This document shows, in pieces, positions 51,301 to 53,282 of a DNA stretch of 64,000 nt (position 1 is its first letter; each line of letters opens with the position of its first letter). The notes under the pieces were generated by a model, which was not told the origin of the DNA, searched no databases, and saw nothing but the letters and a program-made list of their open reading frames with translations. Source of the stretch: Mesostigma viride (taxonomy: Eukaryota > Streptophyta > Mesostigmatophyceae > Mesostigmatales > Mesostigmataceae); the NCBI GenBank assembly GCA_009746045.1, contig RPFO01000240.1, positions 814,042 through 878,041 on the forward strand. The letters run 5' to 3'. The translations under genes were made by a program, and so were the position numbers.

Positions 51301-52480
51301 GCTCCGCCTCCTCCATCTCCGCAGCTTCCATTTCTGCCTGCTTCGCCTCTCGCTCTGCCCTTTCCTTCTTCACCCATTCCCTCTGCTCCCTTTCCAGGAG
51401 CTCCTGGGCGGCCTTCCGTTCCTTGTCCTTTTTCTCCAGATTCACCAGATCTTCGGCGTGCTGCGTTGCCTGATCCAGATAAGAAGTCAGAAGTGCCATG
51501 CGGTCATTCCTTCTCTTTCTTTCCTCCTCCGGAAGATCCTCCAGTGGCCTTGGGTCTGCCTTGTCCCTGTCCTCCATGCTGATCAGGAGGTCAATGTTCT
51601 TCTGCAGATCACGCAGGAACCGCTCATGGTCATCCTCCTTCTCCTCCCATTCCGCTCTTGCTTTCTTTCTTGCCTGTGGGGAGCGGCTCCTCGGAGGTGA
51701 GTTTGACGACCGGCGCTTGGGTGGCGACCGGCGCTTGGGCGGAGACTTCCGACCTGGAGATTTTGCAGGCGACTTGGGCGGTGATCGGGACTTGGAGGTC
51801 GCTCCCTTCTTTGGAGGGGAGCTTTGGGGAGACGCGGGCTGCGAGCTGGGCTGTGAGGTCGACGCCTCGGGGTGGGACCTTGGAGGAGACCTGGGCGACG
51901 TGCTGACCTTCGAGGTCGACGCCTCGTGGTGGGACCTTAGAGGTGACTTGGGCGGCGGGCTGCCCTGCTCAGACGCCTCGTGGTGGGCCCTTGGAGCAGA
52001 CTTGGGCGGCGAGCTGGGCTTCGAGGTAACCACCTCGACGGGGGCGGACCTCGGCGAGTTTGAGGTCGACGCCCCGTGGACGGGGGACTCCTTGTTGATG
52101 GCGGGCCGCTGGGGAGACTGTGGAGACACAACGGAGCTGGACCCAGCCCCGGCAGCCTGTGCCTCAGGTGCGGGCCGCTGGGGAGATTTGGAGGCCGACG
52201 CCTCCACGGAGCTTGGCCCAGCCCCGGCAGCAAGCATTGTTGACAGAAGAGGAAACTCCTCTACGCCCTTGGGCGGAGAGGCGGGTGGCGTACTAAACTT
52301 AGGAGACTCGCTCGTCGACTTGAACTTGTCGACATAGGTGGCCCTCTCCACCTCTTTTCCCTTTTTTGGCGAAGAGGCCCTCTCCTGCTCCTCCTTTTCC
52401 TTTTGAAGCAAGGAGGCCCTCTCCTGCTCCTCCTTTTCCTTCTGAAGCTGAACTTCCCTCTCCTTCTCTTGTTCTTCCTT
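23774..52480 (-). CDS. Large multi-exon gene of unknown function, split by a 19.3-kb retrotransposon; 5' end not found
   Basis: Reading 5' to 3', exon segments are 52480-51035, 50874-50812, 50642-50571, 50346-49633 continuing after the transposon at 30310-30035, 29917-29864, 29748-29695, 29563-29429, 29294-28776, 28603-28541, 28371-27211, 26878-24419 and 24303-23774 (TGA). Nearly every junction is GT-AG with phase 0. The last one is G|GT and also fits. The product would exceed 2000 residues: a Ser/Pro- and Lys/Glu-rich N-terminal part, several compact charged exons, two folded regions (exons 50346/30035 and 28371), a long exon with an acidic tract, and a compact C-terminal domain. I recognise no family. 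Basic patches and a SUMO-interaction-like VVQISDDEDE suggest a nuclear protein. No promoter or start exon is visible in 52481-54867. The transposon insertion in an exon should inactivate this allele. Confidence 0.7.
24419..26878 (-). CDS. Unknown gene, long exon with Glu tract and frameshift
   Basis: It starts EVGKKKLDRLFEISKGANAE and continues through NYNRVLANTFLRLTKARPDD, WTSFKDFWWGDHDLFMVPPK and LRPIVVVFGGKKSLDGFEDL. Three near-identical GGEKSSxQKTSK units, KKLRK, VVQISDDEDE and a Glu-rich microsatellite follow. Downstream of the microsatellite the frame that fits the gene (GGSTRRATSEGRKKPAAPSK ... KGITK, splicing in phase to the last exon) differs by one base from the frame upstream. A non-triplet indel therefore lies in the tract near 24625. 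The left border is donor GTGAGG. Confidence 0.7.
24620..24885. repeat. (CCT/AGG)n trinucleotide tract coding for poly-Glu
   Basis: About 260 bases of nearly pure CCT on the + strand, interrupted near 24627 and 24795-24860 by CCCC variants that change frame. On the gene strand it reads GAG (Glu) in frame. The other frames give Arg- and Gly-repeat or, on the + strand, Pro- and Leu-repeat shadow ORFs. Confidence 0.95.
26879..27210 (-). other. Unknown-gene intron with two hairpin copies
   Basis: 332-bp GT-AG intron. Degenerate copies of the GGGTCA...TGACCC hairpin lie at 27002-27024 and 27117-27143. It is about twice the length of the neighbouring introns, which fits the double copy. Confidence 0.6.
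27211..28371 (-). CDS. Unknown gene, 387-codon exon
   Basis: It runs from GAEGEGDGDGRLAGNDAVFA to DECKKFPEIS before donor GTAAGT. It looks like a globular domain: LILPDNMRQRLLSDEVFREN, SRYFRPLSDKEIEKYLGTKS, GEYLVLRYAVVDGNHYFKGL. No catalytic motif is recognised. Phase 0 at both ends. Confidence 0.7.
28361..28838. repeat. Tandem duplication of an exon edge plus intron (about 233-bp unit)
   Basis: The intron 28372-28540 with exon 28541-28603 and the intron 28604-28775 with the adjoining end of exon 28776-29294 are two copies of one unit. Both contain CAATAAATAGTTTAACGT, a degenerate hairpin near the same place, ACGCACC at the donor and the coding motif GGKGKKGKKAGEKE. Confidence 0.85.
28541..28603 (-). 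CDS. Unknown gene, 21-codon duplicated exon
   Basis: It encodes GGEGEKGGKGKKGKKAGEKE plus A. It is nearly identical to the end of the upstream exon (GGEKGGKGKKGKKAGEKEE). It arose with its intron by the tandem duplication at 28361-28838. Confidence 0.75.
28776..29294 (-). CDS. Unknown gene, 173-codon exon
   Basis: AKKKATTTLQDLKKLIDRKN to KKAGEKEE, phase 0 at both ends. Highly charged and probably helical, with a Lys-rich C-terminal part. The acceptor is CAGCAG and the donor is GTGCGT. Confidence 0.7.
29429..29563 (-). CDS. Unknown gene, Glu-rich exon
   Basis: 45 codons, EVDEKEEEEKEQEVDE through EPTPKGKGKAK. The acceptor is ATGCAG and the donor is GTTTGT. An acidic linker with no domain. Confidence 0.65.
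29695..29748 (-). CDS. Unknown gene, 18-codon exon
   Basis: DDDQPFEEVEGMGTENVE, flanked by CTTGCAG and GTAGGA, phase 0. Confidence 0.6.
29864..29917 (-). CDS. Unknown gene, 18-codon exon
   Basis: EGDIPCFEGQSPSAWNPE, flanked by CGCCAG and GTAAGC, phase 0. Confidence 0.6.
30035..30310 (-). CDS. Unknown gene, 3' half of the exon cut by the retrotransposon
   Basis: It begins DEILRFRQSGEFYMAGQYEP immediately after the target duplication and ends REWRFDIE before donor GTAATT. Removing the element and one CTCGC copy joins it in frame to 49633-50346 (...FLQLCE), restoring a 330-codon exon. Confidence 0.8.
30311..30315. other. Target-site duplication CTCGC (left)
   Basis: CTCGC directly outside the left LTR, repeated at 49633-49637 directly outside the right LTR. 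5 bp is the Ty3/gypsy length. Confidence 0.95.
30316..30886 (-). repeat. 3' LTR of outer chromovirus
   Basis: 571 bp, TGTTAC...GTAACA ends. A 27-bp unit beginning CTACAGATGCACGCTGG is tandemly duplicated at 30648-30701 and likewise in the other LTR. The element-strand start forms the hairpin TGTTACG-TCG-CGTAACA (30870-30886). A frame of about 150 codons is open on the sense strand through most of the LTR. Confidence 0.95.
30887..30898 (-). other. Polypurine tract of outer chromovirus
   Basis: On the + strand CCTCCCCCCCCC abuts the LTR; on the element strand this is a G-rich purine run directly before the 3' LTR. Confidence 0.8.
30899..31256 (-). other. Outer chromovirus 3' untranslated region
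   Basis: About 360 bp between the ORF3 stop and the PPT; nothing else recognised. Confidence 0.5.
31257..33581 (-). CDS. Chromovirus ORF3, conserved protein of unknown function downstream of integrase
   Basis: About 774 residues from the Met of MSEPTPPAESPL, chosen because it follows the integrase stop by 76 bp; an upstream Met at 33707 would overlap integrase. It has an N-terminal folded part (HPALQAQHAGIVRAALFGVT ... GRSCLRDVFPWLP), a long Pro/Ala/Ser-rich linker, and a C-terminal folded part ending CGFLDWARSQVVLTQHRYYW, AFLGLFPDGVWADVF. That last part aligns with the ends of the ORF3 proteins of the other two chromoviruses here (56484-57596 and 36566-37075): CG, W, A-F, P and D recur. No signal peptide or membrane segment, so it is not envelope-like. 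The position suggests a packaged or regulatory protein; function unknown. Confidence 0.8.
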   Translation of the reverse strand: MSEPTPPAESPLPSLPLPDPELYFEALPGRWVSRSSFPGGVVHPALQAQHAGIVRAALFGVTWYGPSPAEPHQLVLHGFDDAGHCLLDCGSSCPALGQIAAILQCPRVFSYLSTPVGRSCLRDVFPWLPAEGDAEMDENPCDLLRAVEFMEIADQNAGVGLGDPTPTDAPVEAQYSPEYSASPAASSSSVSAPSPVPSSPRSVLCASVEPTPSGSGREPDPLAATVSAMQAQIQSLTAAFGAFMAAQAHAPATPGGVSVAAVPPSPSVASTSTGPTVSREPSAAAVPSGAAAPTPSATAAPATDVPAPRRESAVQVAAPAAAASEPPTTSAPPSRGFFSDPGGLPRLWEGGPPQRIPVPDWSLDGNQSYAGLPVPTGPIFNMWPGGAPPPETGAPVAEAGPSRPPAASGPTRPPVVPAPSAPVPVPTPSSAPVPSAPRSLAAVVRSSGSDPRATRAADSLRELAEGDRDRAPSVVHATPESRDTPVLGYGMSALACRQCDLPRASAELAISPMSYGFSQVCRAPRDRGLPVETDRPPFDMVILADPVFQGEILVRRVLYRWARRHNDLDTYGGFQWAYPPPLGIMASDALTVEFPAVPGATYSTVLQPILEWDARRPAPIPGQGLDSRGHPPPRASDYLETFGSRQCARRWRSREIRHIQLWPSNVEPLVDLFFPTGLRPRIRYHRLLLRALCLIAVEPFLRLFACGFLDWARSQVVLTQHRYYWAFLGLFPDGVWADVFLTVDRHDNAEDVSHYQAYLDVLLASRGTYQTDGH
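33658..35190 (-). CDS. Outer chromovirus integrase with C-terminal chromodomain
   Basis: It inserts the element cDNA into the genome. The HHCC zinc site is in HDLAAHQGG ... RTCQSCQEMK. The core Asp positions are in SIMMDFVGPF and FISDKDKLF. The Glu is in HLVERLNRVVEEALRHY. The usual YHPQTDGQTER stretch reads YHSSSSHLVER. The C-terminal chromodomain is VESIVAHRDIKKGRG ... QYKVKWMYARSEVDKVWYTE ... LLQEYK, a reader of histone marks in chromoviruses. The same frame is open upstream to about 35330 (PLSHIATRSGKSYENV), so the true protein joins RNase H through a frameshift in the A/C homopolymers near 35320-35345. Confidence 0.9.
   Translation of the reverse strand: MAMPTSDLERLISRFTATEPEALAAIAAHPQQLGKHPCKFVGGFLYVQIADSPPQWRLYVPPICRSSLLFELHDLAAHQGGKRVRDLVARSYYWPSLYKDVDEYVRTCQSCQEMKPNNVGQIAEPRTLPDPIMPWDSIMMDFVGPFRKNERGNAQILVFIDRFTRMCHLVPCPLELTARDCARLYLNNVYRYHGLSRQFISDKDKLFTSDFWQQFFAAIGTKVTYGTAYHSSSSHLVERLNRVVEEALRHYVNGSGSDWEDYLCLVEFSLNNCPQAAHGYTPFFLDTGRQPLTPTSLLASPLRDKDDVSRDTVEGVQSLLDRMKTAHDHAISGYQKAQAKYLARLRASLDRRAPEIEIGDLVLVEGPRVGRFAHKFEAELKVKLRPAFLGPFHVLSRVGNFLYKVDIPTSWQTHSNTFHRSQLKLYHPSTFAGRELAPAPLEHNPDTGEVEDEVESIVAHRDIKKGRGTQRQYKVKWMYARSEVDKVWYTESELDGCSRLLQEYKTLHKL
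35295..35798 (-). CDS. Outer chromovirus RNase H, 3' fragment beyond the nested insertion
   Basis: It continues the RT-RNase H frame after removal of the nested element: AVVYCCHAWQHFLKGAQF, QTDHRPLTHLLSQPNLTPRQ, RWMEFLAQFSPFKLQYVKG, VPDALSRRADY. It ends at a stop caused by a shift in the homopolymer run near 35325-35345. Confidence 0.85.
   Translation of the reverse strand, partial: AVVYCCHAWQHFLKGAQFDVCLNEPCELDPYRLVIQTDHRPLTHLLSQPNLTPRQARWMEFLAQFSPFKLQYVKGVDNIVPDALSRRADYSFFEDLDVLNTTLVPTTMGVTPYGELPDDESYAYLFHTAVRMPDLLSHVGLSLPCEALPVASVGGRGKIKFLYRLAI
35804..36537 (-). repeat. 3' LTR of nested chromovirus
   Basis: 734 bp. On the element strand it starts TGTTGCA-CGGA-TGCAACA, a perfect 7-bp hairpin (36520-36537), and ends CGTGTTAAA. 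It carries one extra A near 36060 relative to the other LTR. Confidence 0.93.
36538..36551 (-). other. Polypurine tract of nested chromovirus
   Basis: CTCCTCCCCCCCCC on the + strand abuts the LTR, a G-rich purine run on the element strand. Confidence 0.8.
36566..37075 (-). CDS. Nested chromovirus ORF3, short form
   Basis: 169 residues starting 22 bp after the integrase stop. Residues about 28-85 (IRCGIVWTGGSVSLTRHKFL, AAFLSVFPLEALRDVNLAKR) align with the C-terminal block of the ORF3 proteins at 31257-33581 and 56484-57596, though the Asp after CG is lost. The rest is Arg/Pro-rich, possibly a frameshifted tail. It lacks the long N-terminal region of the outer ORF3, so it is truncated or degenerate. 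Confidence 0.6.
   Translation of the reverse strand: MRNAPCMCIGSLDAGRPAPGVHGRVIRCGIVWTGGSVSLTRHKFLAAFLSVFPLEALRDVNLAKRHDARAGERQLTFQPALVQANGLPLPEPAEAAPAERVHRRQRPAAPLRGHGRGSSARGGHRPSPYSTARRRKPSPTDGDNWHDRCVPWKGTVTMYTVIYKSRLQE
37097..37654 (-). CDS. Nested chromovirus integrase C-terminal part with chromodomain
   Basis: 185 residues, continuing the integrase after a frameshift near 37650-37730: GDLVLIEGPHQGRFSHKFED, KVKLRPLFLGPYLVEKVFNE, then the chromodomain VEDIVAHRNRGRRREYLLKW ... WVAEAGLTGCARLLQEYKAR. Confidence 0.88.
   Translation of the reverse strand: MVQAHSSAISGLRQARAKYMARVQSTLDRRTPAIEAGDLVLIEGPHQGRFSHKFEDSLKVKLRPLFLGPYLVEKVFNEVMVSVAIPDSWQLKSNVFHVDQLKLYRKSTFPGRVMAPAPLEFNPETGEPEDEVEDIVAHRNRGRRREYLLKWKFSQTELEHSWVAEAGLTGCARLLQEYKARAGLA
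37627..38754 (-). CDS. Nested chromovirus integrase, zinc site and catalytic core
   Basis: HHCC in HDSVLGGHQGQDR ... STCDSCQHMK. The Asp positions are in SVMMDFIGPLPE and FITDKDKLF. The Glu is in YHSSSSHMVERVNRVVEEAL. It ends out of frame after PLTPTDLL. The start is joined by a frameshift near 38735-38760 (C-rich run) to the RT-RNase H frame. Confidence 0.88.
   Translation of the reverse strand: MRSRRGGRTSAPYSHMVPATGVYPPMQPVGEAFTLANTATTVVISSDLERLISRFTVTEDKANEAIAARPQSMDGYPAKFQNGFLYVNVSGQAARQDSWRLYVPQICRAEVLFELHDSVLGGHQGQDRLLARARRSYYWPKMARDVREYVSTCDSCQHMKPRNTGKQGVPKEIPDPMFPWDSVMMDFIGPLPETKAGNAQILVVVDRLTRRCHLIPCKATLTAEECAHLFLNNVFRLHGMPRQFITDKDKLFTSKFWTSFFQVVGTKLSMGTAYHSSSSHMVERVNRVVEEALRHYLDRDGRNWDEVLGFIEFSLNNAPHSAHGYTPFFLDTGRHPLTPTDLLTAQPSPRQRSYAPQSQGRGSWYNGWCKLIPAP
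38610..40463 (-). CDS. Nested chromovirus reverse transcriptase-RNase H
   Basis: RT: PYSAGVLLVPKPNGKWRLVT, LPRIDDIFNKVEGAKYFTVL, IYLDDILIFSRTFEEHL. RNase H: VVNSDSSKVAIGGVLLQDHG, QTDHRPLTHLLTQPTLTPRQ and VPDALSRRPDYW. Beyond about 38755 the frame reads nonsense while the integrase frame takes over. Confidence 0.9.
   Translation of the reverse strand: MDLSEDEVKRLNAVLDQYSAVFEEKTPTFPPARPVLHRIHLQEGHPPTTSPIFRMGPVELAELKKILVGLLEAGLIEPSNSPYSAGVLLVPKPNGKWRLVTDYRKLNAITVKSKYPLPRIDDIFNKVEGAKYFTVLDCADGFWQLRIAPEDCHKTAFATPFGHYQFRVAAMGLCNSPASFQMLMNHLFRSVMGTSRLPQVSADLRDPTIPWDPGTQPYKRTCVAIYLDDILIFSRTFEEHLEDVAAVLQIMADNKLSARRSKVESGRSVPFLGHILSDKGVSTDPDKVAAVQQWPVPANVRALRSFLGLVSYYRRFIPRFATIAAPLTHLLKKDVPWEWSGLCQQAFDLLKARLATAPVLILPDPTKPFVVNSDSSKVAIGGVLLQDHGLGLQPVEYISRTMIPAERNYPVHQQELLAVVYCCHTWRHHLLGAQFNVAMAEPDPADPYRLIIQTDHRPLTHLLTQPTLTPRQARWLEYLAQFGPFKIEYVKGLDNTVPDALSRRPDYWFYEDLDVLATTLIPSHGPVAPFGDRLSDPMSPFLFCGATTAEVDTVDHSVRLAGSTPAREGTCAAAGGEGLRPRTAIWCRRQESTLQCSPLERHSRWQILQQRSSSART
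40475..41134 (-). CDS. Nested chromovirus aspartic protease
   Basis: 219 residues. The active site is IKVLIDSGAATTFISEAIVQ and the second motif is DIILGIDWLHISKVTVSF. The stop TAA is 11 bp from the RT frame start. Confidence 0.88.
   Translation of the reverse strand: MLPCNVVTETQEWQAEPSEGPRQLLLFTGSLPDPQGSGRCLEGIKVLIDSGAATTFISEAIVQRLGVTPTPHTIARRVRYSDGYTQPSPGYADLAPIVQGTSVPIRATVIPLQAADIILGIDWLHISKVTVSFGTMVTHFPDGSFWLPERQYAANGMTITDDTPALKSDRRRLADILMSKREFKRMMRARQPPPVYSIRLDALAHARGPSAQHARLEFR
41194..43068 (-). CDS. Nested chromovirus gag
   Basis: 624 residues. Disordered N-terminus, capsid-like part (LPKLSDIPKFKPDCSYQEFE ... ARFYEGLQPEFRDEVKRKFA), CCHC knuckle CYHCNRVGHIKREC near residue 500, basic Gln/Arg tail. 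Confidence 0.9.
   Translation of the reverse strand: MADGVERGRREAHRFSPAPSLVAALEAAERATQNHSRPSSERGSRGSSPAQTPRLGGNSSAAAGAPPGSPVVNPLNGPPSGTSIAGLSAGPALGVGAGAGAQGNNVTLHYGRSGALPTVLPQPTLATWPSSAPAPPLYDSRSRSRRAAHRASYHAPGPLGASPFGHASPNMAGQGQGTARTGRSSFGVAGEAIPLPNSAYDRLAPGDPRAQHPAATAAHHYASRAHYPHGYEHPGEDECSPPAGYPRGHTSQGVAGPGRPASIMGHHDDDTHNAGRLPPLPKLSDIPKFKPDCSYQEFEAWEIAVSQKIDIWETYNRKLLDEDIKVKLVSSEALAPDVRQALHCESALANGFPSSLAELFRRARAKYLPPDQDKLDREAFGAFKQGNLSYREYMTKFELLAGRVDDLMGPEALARFYEGLQPEFRDEVKRKFAHLSWAQWNLQDIKTYLAEIAPLVQRTPKPRVNALELNELGFAPVWVDELQCEVLDINALDTSRIQCYHCNRVGHIKRECPDLPPLDQAPPVQRNNFQAASPQMASRPPPARNMRTAPSAGERARRLQQARQQPRLYQQPKAPPSSYQQAGHALNQLDAADAAEPDDGSSAAASGHLRGTPVDEGPAGEALD
43069..43538 (-). other. 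Nested chromovirus 5' leader and primer-binding site
   Basis: Leader of about 470 bp with no ORF0 counterpart. The PBS at 43521-43537 reads TGGACTCGGAGGAAACT on the element strand, sharing 14 bases with the outer element. It contains the palindrome CTGATCCGGATCAG near 43469. Confidence 0.75.
43539..44271 (-). repeat. 5' LTR of nested chromovirus
   Basis: 733 bp, partner of 35804-36537. It is followed on the + strand by duplication TAAGA at 44272-44276. Confidence 0.93.
44272..45600 (-). CDS. Outer chromovirus reverse transcriptase-RNase H, 5' fragment
   Basis: RT motifs: PYSAGVLLVPKPNGKFRLVT, LPRIDDIFNKVKGSTCFTVL, YQFRVAAMGLCNSPASFQ, AYLDDILIYSPDFETHL and FLGIASYYRRFIPRFATIAA. The RNase H start is FVVATDASKVAIGGVLLQD. 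It ends HQQELL at the nested insertion and resumes in frame at 35798. It is preceded by the protease in the same frame, separated by a single TAA and three sense codons. Confidence 0.9.
45610..46149 (-). CDS. Outer chromovirus aspartic protease
   Basis: 179 residues with the retroviral-type active site VSVLVDSGAASSFVSEALVR and the flap/second-half motif ADVLLGLDWHQDNKITINYD. It processes gag and pol. Stop TAA at 45610, then LFC and Met of the RT frame, same phase. Confidence 0.88.
   Translation of the reverse strand: MRPLMFLNGGLTVPHTVVDPFLHADELLNVSVLVDSGAASSFVSEALVRRLGLVPTPHTKPVTVHYADGRTSHSPGTVSLPLVIQGRTVNLTATIGPITTADVLLGLDWHQDNKITINYDTMVIWFPDSSYWVPERHYRLENLSLVDITPPTPVDPPVRPIPEVLMSNDELRSELKEYG
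46244..47998 (-). CDS. Outer chromovirus gag
   Basis: 584 residues. The N-terminal third is Pro/Asn-rich and disordered. The capsid-like part is around residues 240-400 (LFANLPKLDVKSTPQQFFTF ... LARFxQGL-type RARFLQGLSRPLLREVKRQF). The CCHC zinc knuckle is CYHCKEVGHLKREC near residue 480, followed by a Pro-rich tail. Start Met follows a leader; the stop TGA is about 95 bp before the protease start in another frame. Confidence 0.9.
   Translation of the reverse strand: MDPVGGNLSPIPTNTPTMNNNNNTNNHNNNRGNRRDSLETVHHLTPQGNLRTSPPSPVAGGRRRSSLTPPTYEQRQRMQVRFSDDPSLTLNQAPAPPATLAQPPSRSSLTNNVARPPSHPVPSMPAFNTGRASAPVGPSGRPSAVPFYPPASWSYPETAYEAAQVPTRVADLEVNSDFSTMPLDDRNYDHFAYSSLREQYTVPFSYGHQPETVAPSRPLPKTFPLPSFYPAYIAVEDSGPMGKTDSSNPPKPPALPLFANLPKLDVKSTPQQFFTFIMLLTQNTESWQNHNRWRLSDAVLVPHYLTTCITPELANLIQCESLASHAYPNSVAELFKRLENHLVPPDSDWQDRLAFGTLQQGTKSFKEYMKEFDAQMVRIRDLSGAEVRARFLQGLSRPLLREVKRQFSAYRFTDLPLKHVRQHLLRVADFFTTPSLPTRSRINNIILTPEEENSYVEELDICVTDLSALDVSHITCYHCKEVGHLKRECPKFLSGAPPHPDARPPRTPQRAPIRPTSGRIPSATPSRLNAVQTGPPGFPYDNQAPAPSSLPRDPPAVAFSPGSSSGLVPMDLGGRGNSRPVSRG
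48124..48528 (-). CDS. Chromovirus ORF0: RNase H1 N-terminal / caulimovirus-type RNA:DNA hybrid-binding domain protein
   Basis: 134 residues. Residues about 22-70 (YYVVITPQWASIFLSWADAR, then VQSRAYNVSKYKKFMSFEEA) match the RHBD/Cauli_VI pattern YYxVxxGxxxGIYxSWxExxxxVxGxxxxxYKKFxxxxEAxxxL. The family is known from eukaryotic RNase H1, where it binds RNA:DNA hybrids, and from the caulimovirus translational transactivator. The tail is Pro/Ser-rich. It sits between the 5' LTR leader and gag, 126 bp before the gag Met, and has no RNase H catalytic domain attached. A role in reverse transcription or in translation of the polycistronic RNA is inferred. Confidence 0.82.
   Translation of the reverse strand: MSQRRSFPAPSHSTSNNSLAKYYVVITPQWASIFLSWADARKFVQSRAYNVSKYKKFMSFEEAQTYLLKHSESDLGLHARPSPHARPAVDSLVFVTPPPSPPSSPPKRAASSSSLDTPLTLEFGSLSITVAKKD
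48529..49043 (-). other. Outer chromovirus 5' leader
   Basis: About 515 bp between PBS and ORF0. No long ORF; expected to hold packaging and translation signals, none recognisable. Confidence 0.5.
49044..49060 (-). other. Primer-binding site of outer chromovirus
   Basis: One base inside the 5' LTR the element strand reads TGGACTCGGAGGAATTT. The first 14 bases recur at the same place in the nested element. The tRNA is not identified. Confidence 0.7.
49062..49632 (-). repeat. 5' LTR of outer chromovirus
   Basis: 571 bp, same sequence as 30316-30886 apart from one base seen. It is followed on the + strand by the duplication CTCGC at 49633-49637. Confidence 0.95.
49633..50346 (-). CDS. Unknown gene, 5' half of the exon cut by the retrotransposon
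   Basis: It starts after an AG at 50347-50348 (SFLSTFVSKEIEVAIDDG) and ends VELFLQLCE at the insertion site. A plausible stretch just upstream in another frame (PIQLRGLETWKSWLTTYEKH, about 50350-50425) suggests that the exon may begin further up with a one-base shift. Globular, no domain recognised. Confidence 0.75.
50476..50497 (-). repeat. Intron hairpin copy (GGGTCA ... TGACCC)
   Basis: 6-bp perfect stem with a 10-base middle part CTCTGCGAAG. Identical to the two copies at 50689 and 50921 except for one base. Confidence 0.85.
50571..50642 (-). CDS. Unknown gene, 24-codon exon
   Basis: It begins RKKGGDETESQGNAEVG, flanked by ATCCAG and GTGAGC, phase 0. It resembles the next upstream exon (RKRGADEKKSEDP) and may be a duplicate of it. 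Confidence 0.65.
50689..50710 (-). repeat. Intron hairpin copy (GGGTCA ... TGACCC)
   Basis: Same 22-base element, middle part CTCTGCGAAA, inside the intron 50643-50811. Confidence 0.85.
50812..50874 (-). CDS. Unknown gene, 21-codon exon
   Basis: It begins RKRGADEKKSEDPKKSGT, flanked by TTTCAG and GTGAGC, phase 0. Confidence 0.65.
50921..50942 (-). repeat. Intron hairpin copy (GGGTCA ... TGACCC)
   Basis: Same 22-base element, middle part CTCTGCGAAA, inside the intron 50875-51034. Confidence 0.85.
51035..52480 (-). CDS. Unknown gene, Ser/Pro- and Lys/Glu-rich exon
   Basis: 482 codons. The order is a KEEQE heptad-like repeat (QKEKEEQERASLLQKEKEEQ), then about 180 residues of Ser-Pro-rich repeats (PPKSP, PPRSH), an SR-like block (KSPGRKSPPKRRSPPKRRS), and a long charged coiled-coil-like segment to SEKEGTEPSQ before donor GTGAGA. 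It resembles disordered nuclear scaffolds or splicing-type SR regions, but no family can be assigned. The acceptor GCAG at 52481-52484 indicates at least one more exon upstream. Confidence 0.65.
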
Positions 52481-52550
52481 CTGCGGCAAATAAGGAAAAA
52501 CAAATAGACCAATGTCGGATGAAGAAAGTGTGAATTCGCATCAGCGTGAG

Positions 52551-53248
52551 GGGTGGCGCTGCAGCGCTACCCTAAGAAGAAACAAGGATGAAATCCCATT
52601 CAGGTATGGGGATAAAAAAAAATCGAAGATGTAACATATGTCAGGGAAGGGGTTATTCTGTAGCGAGACCCTTCCGCAAAATAAGACATAAGAACCATGT
52701 TAAGGAAGGGTGACTCTGCAGCGCGACCCTACCAACAAAATATAGCATAAAAATATTTCATGGAAGGGTGACTCGGCAGCGCGACCCTACAAACAAAATG
52801 TGATTGATAAACGTATCTGGAAAGGGTGACTCGGCAGCGCGACCTTACAACAAAAATGTGATTGAATAACGTATCTTGGAAAGGTGACTCTGCAGCGCTA
52901 CCCTACAAACAAAATGTTATTGAATAACGTATCTGGAAAGGGTGACTCTGCAGCGCGACCCTACAACCAAAATGTGATTGAATAACGTATCTTGGAAAGG
53001 TGACTCTGCAGCGCGACCCTACAAACAAAATGTTATTGAATAACGTATCTTGGAAAGGTGACTCTGCAGCGCGACCCTACAAACAAAATGTTATTGAATA
53101 ACGCATCTTGGAAAGGTGACTCTGCAGCGCGACCCTACAAACACTGAATGGAAATTTGCATTGTGAGGGGGTCACTCTGCAGCGCGACCCTACAAACAAA
53201 GACTGCGACATTGCGCAAGGGTAGGGGTCACTCTGCAGAGCGACCCTA
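52551..53248. repeat. Array of about 12 hairpin units at 55-62 bp spacing (one gap near 95 bp)
   Basis: Each unit has an imperfect palindrome of the form AGGGTsACTCTGCAGmGCGACCCT; the best is at 53224-53247. Units are separated by AT-rich spacers that are themselves near-copies (ACAAACAAAATGTTATTGAA and similar). The palindrome is the array version of the hairpin found once in most introns of the unknown gene downstream. No coding sequence. Confidence 0.85.
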
Positions 53249-53282
53249 CCCAAAAACAATACTGACCACTCCCCAAAAAAAT

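Noticed and set aside
51011-52337. Long + strand ORFs opposite the Ser/Pro-rich exon
   Set aside because: Antisense shadows. The minus frame has clean splice sites in phase with neighbouring exons.
52551-53248. CRISPR-like look of the repeat array (short palindromic repeats at regular spacing)
   Set aside because: Spacers are near-copies of one another, the context is eukaryotic, there are no cas genes, and the palindrome also occurs singly in introns.
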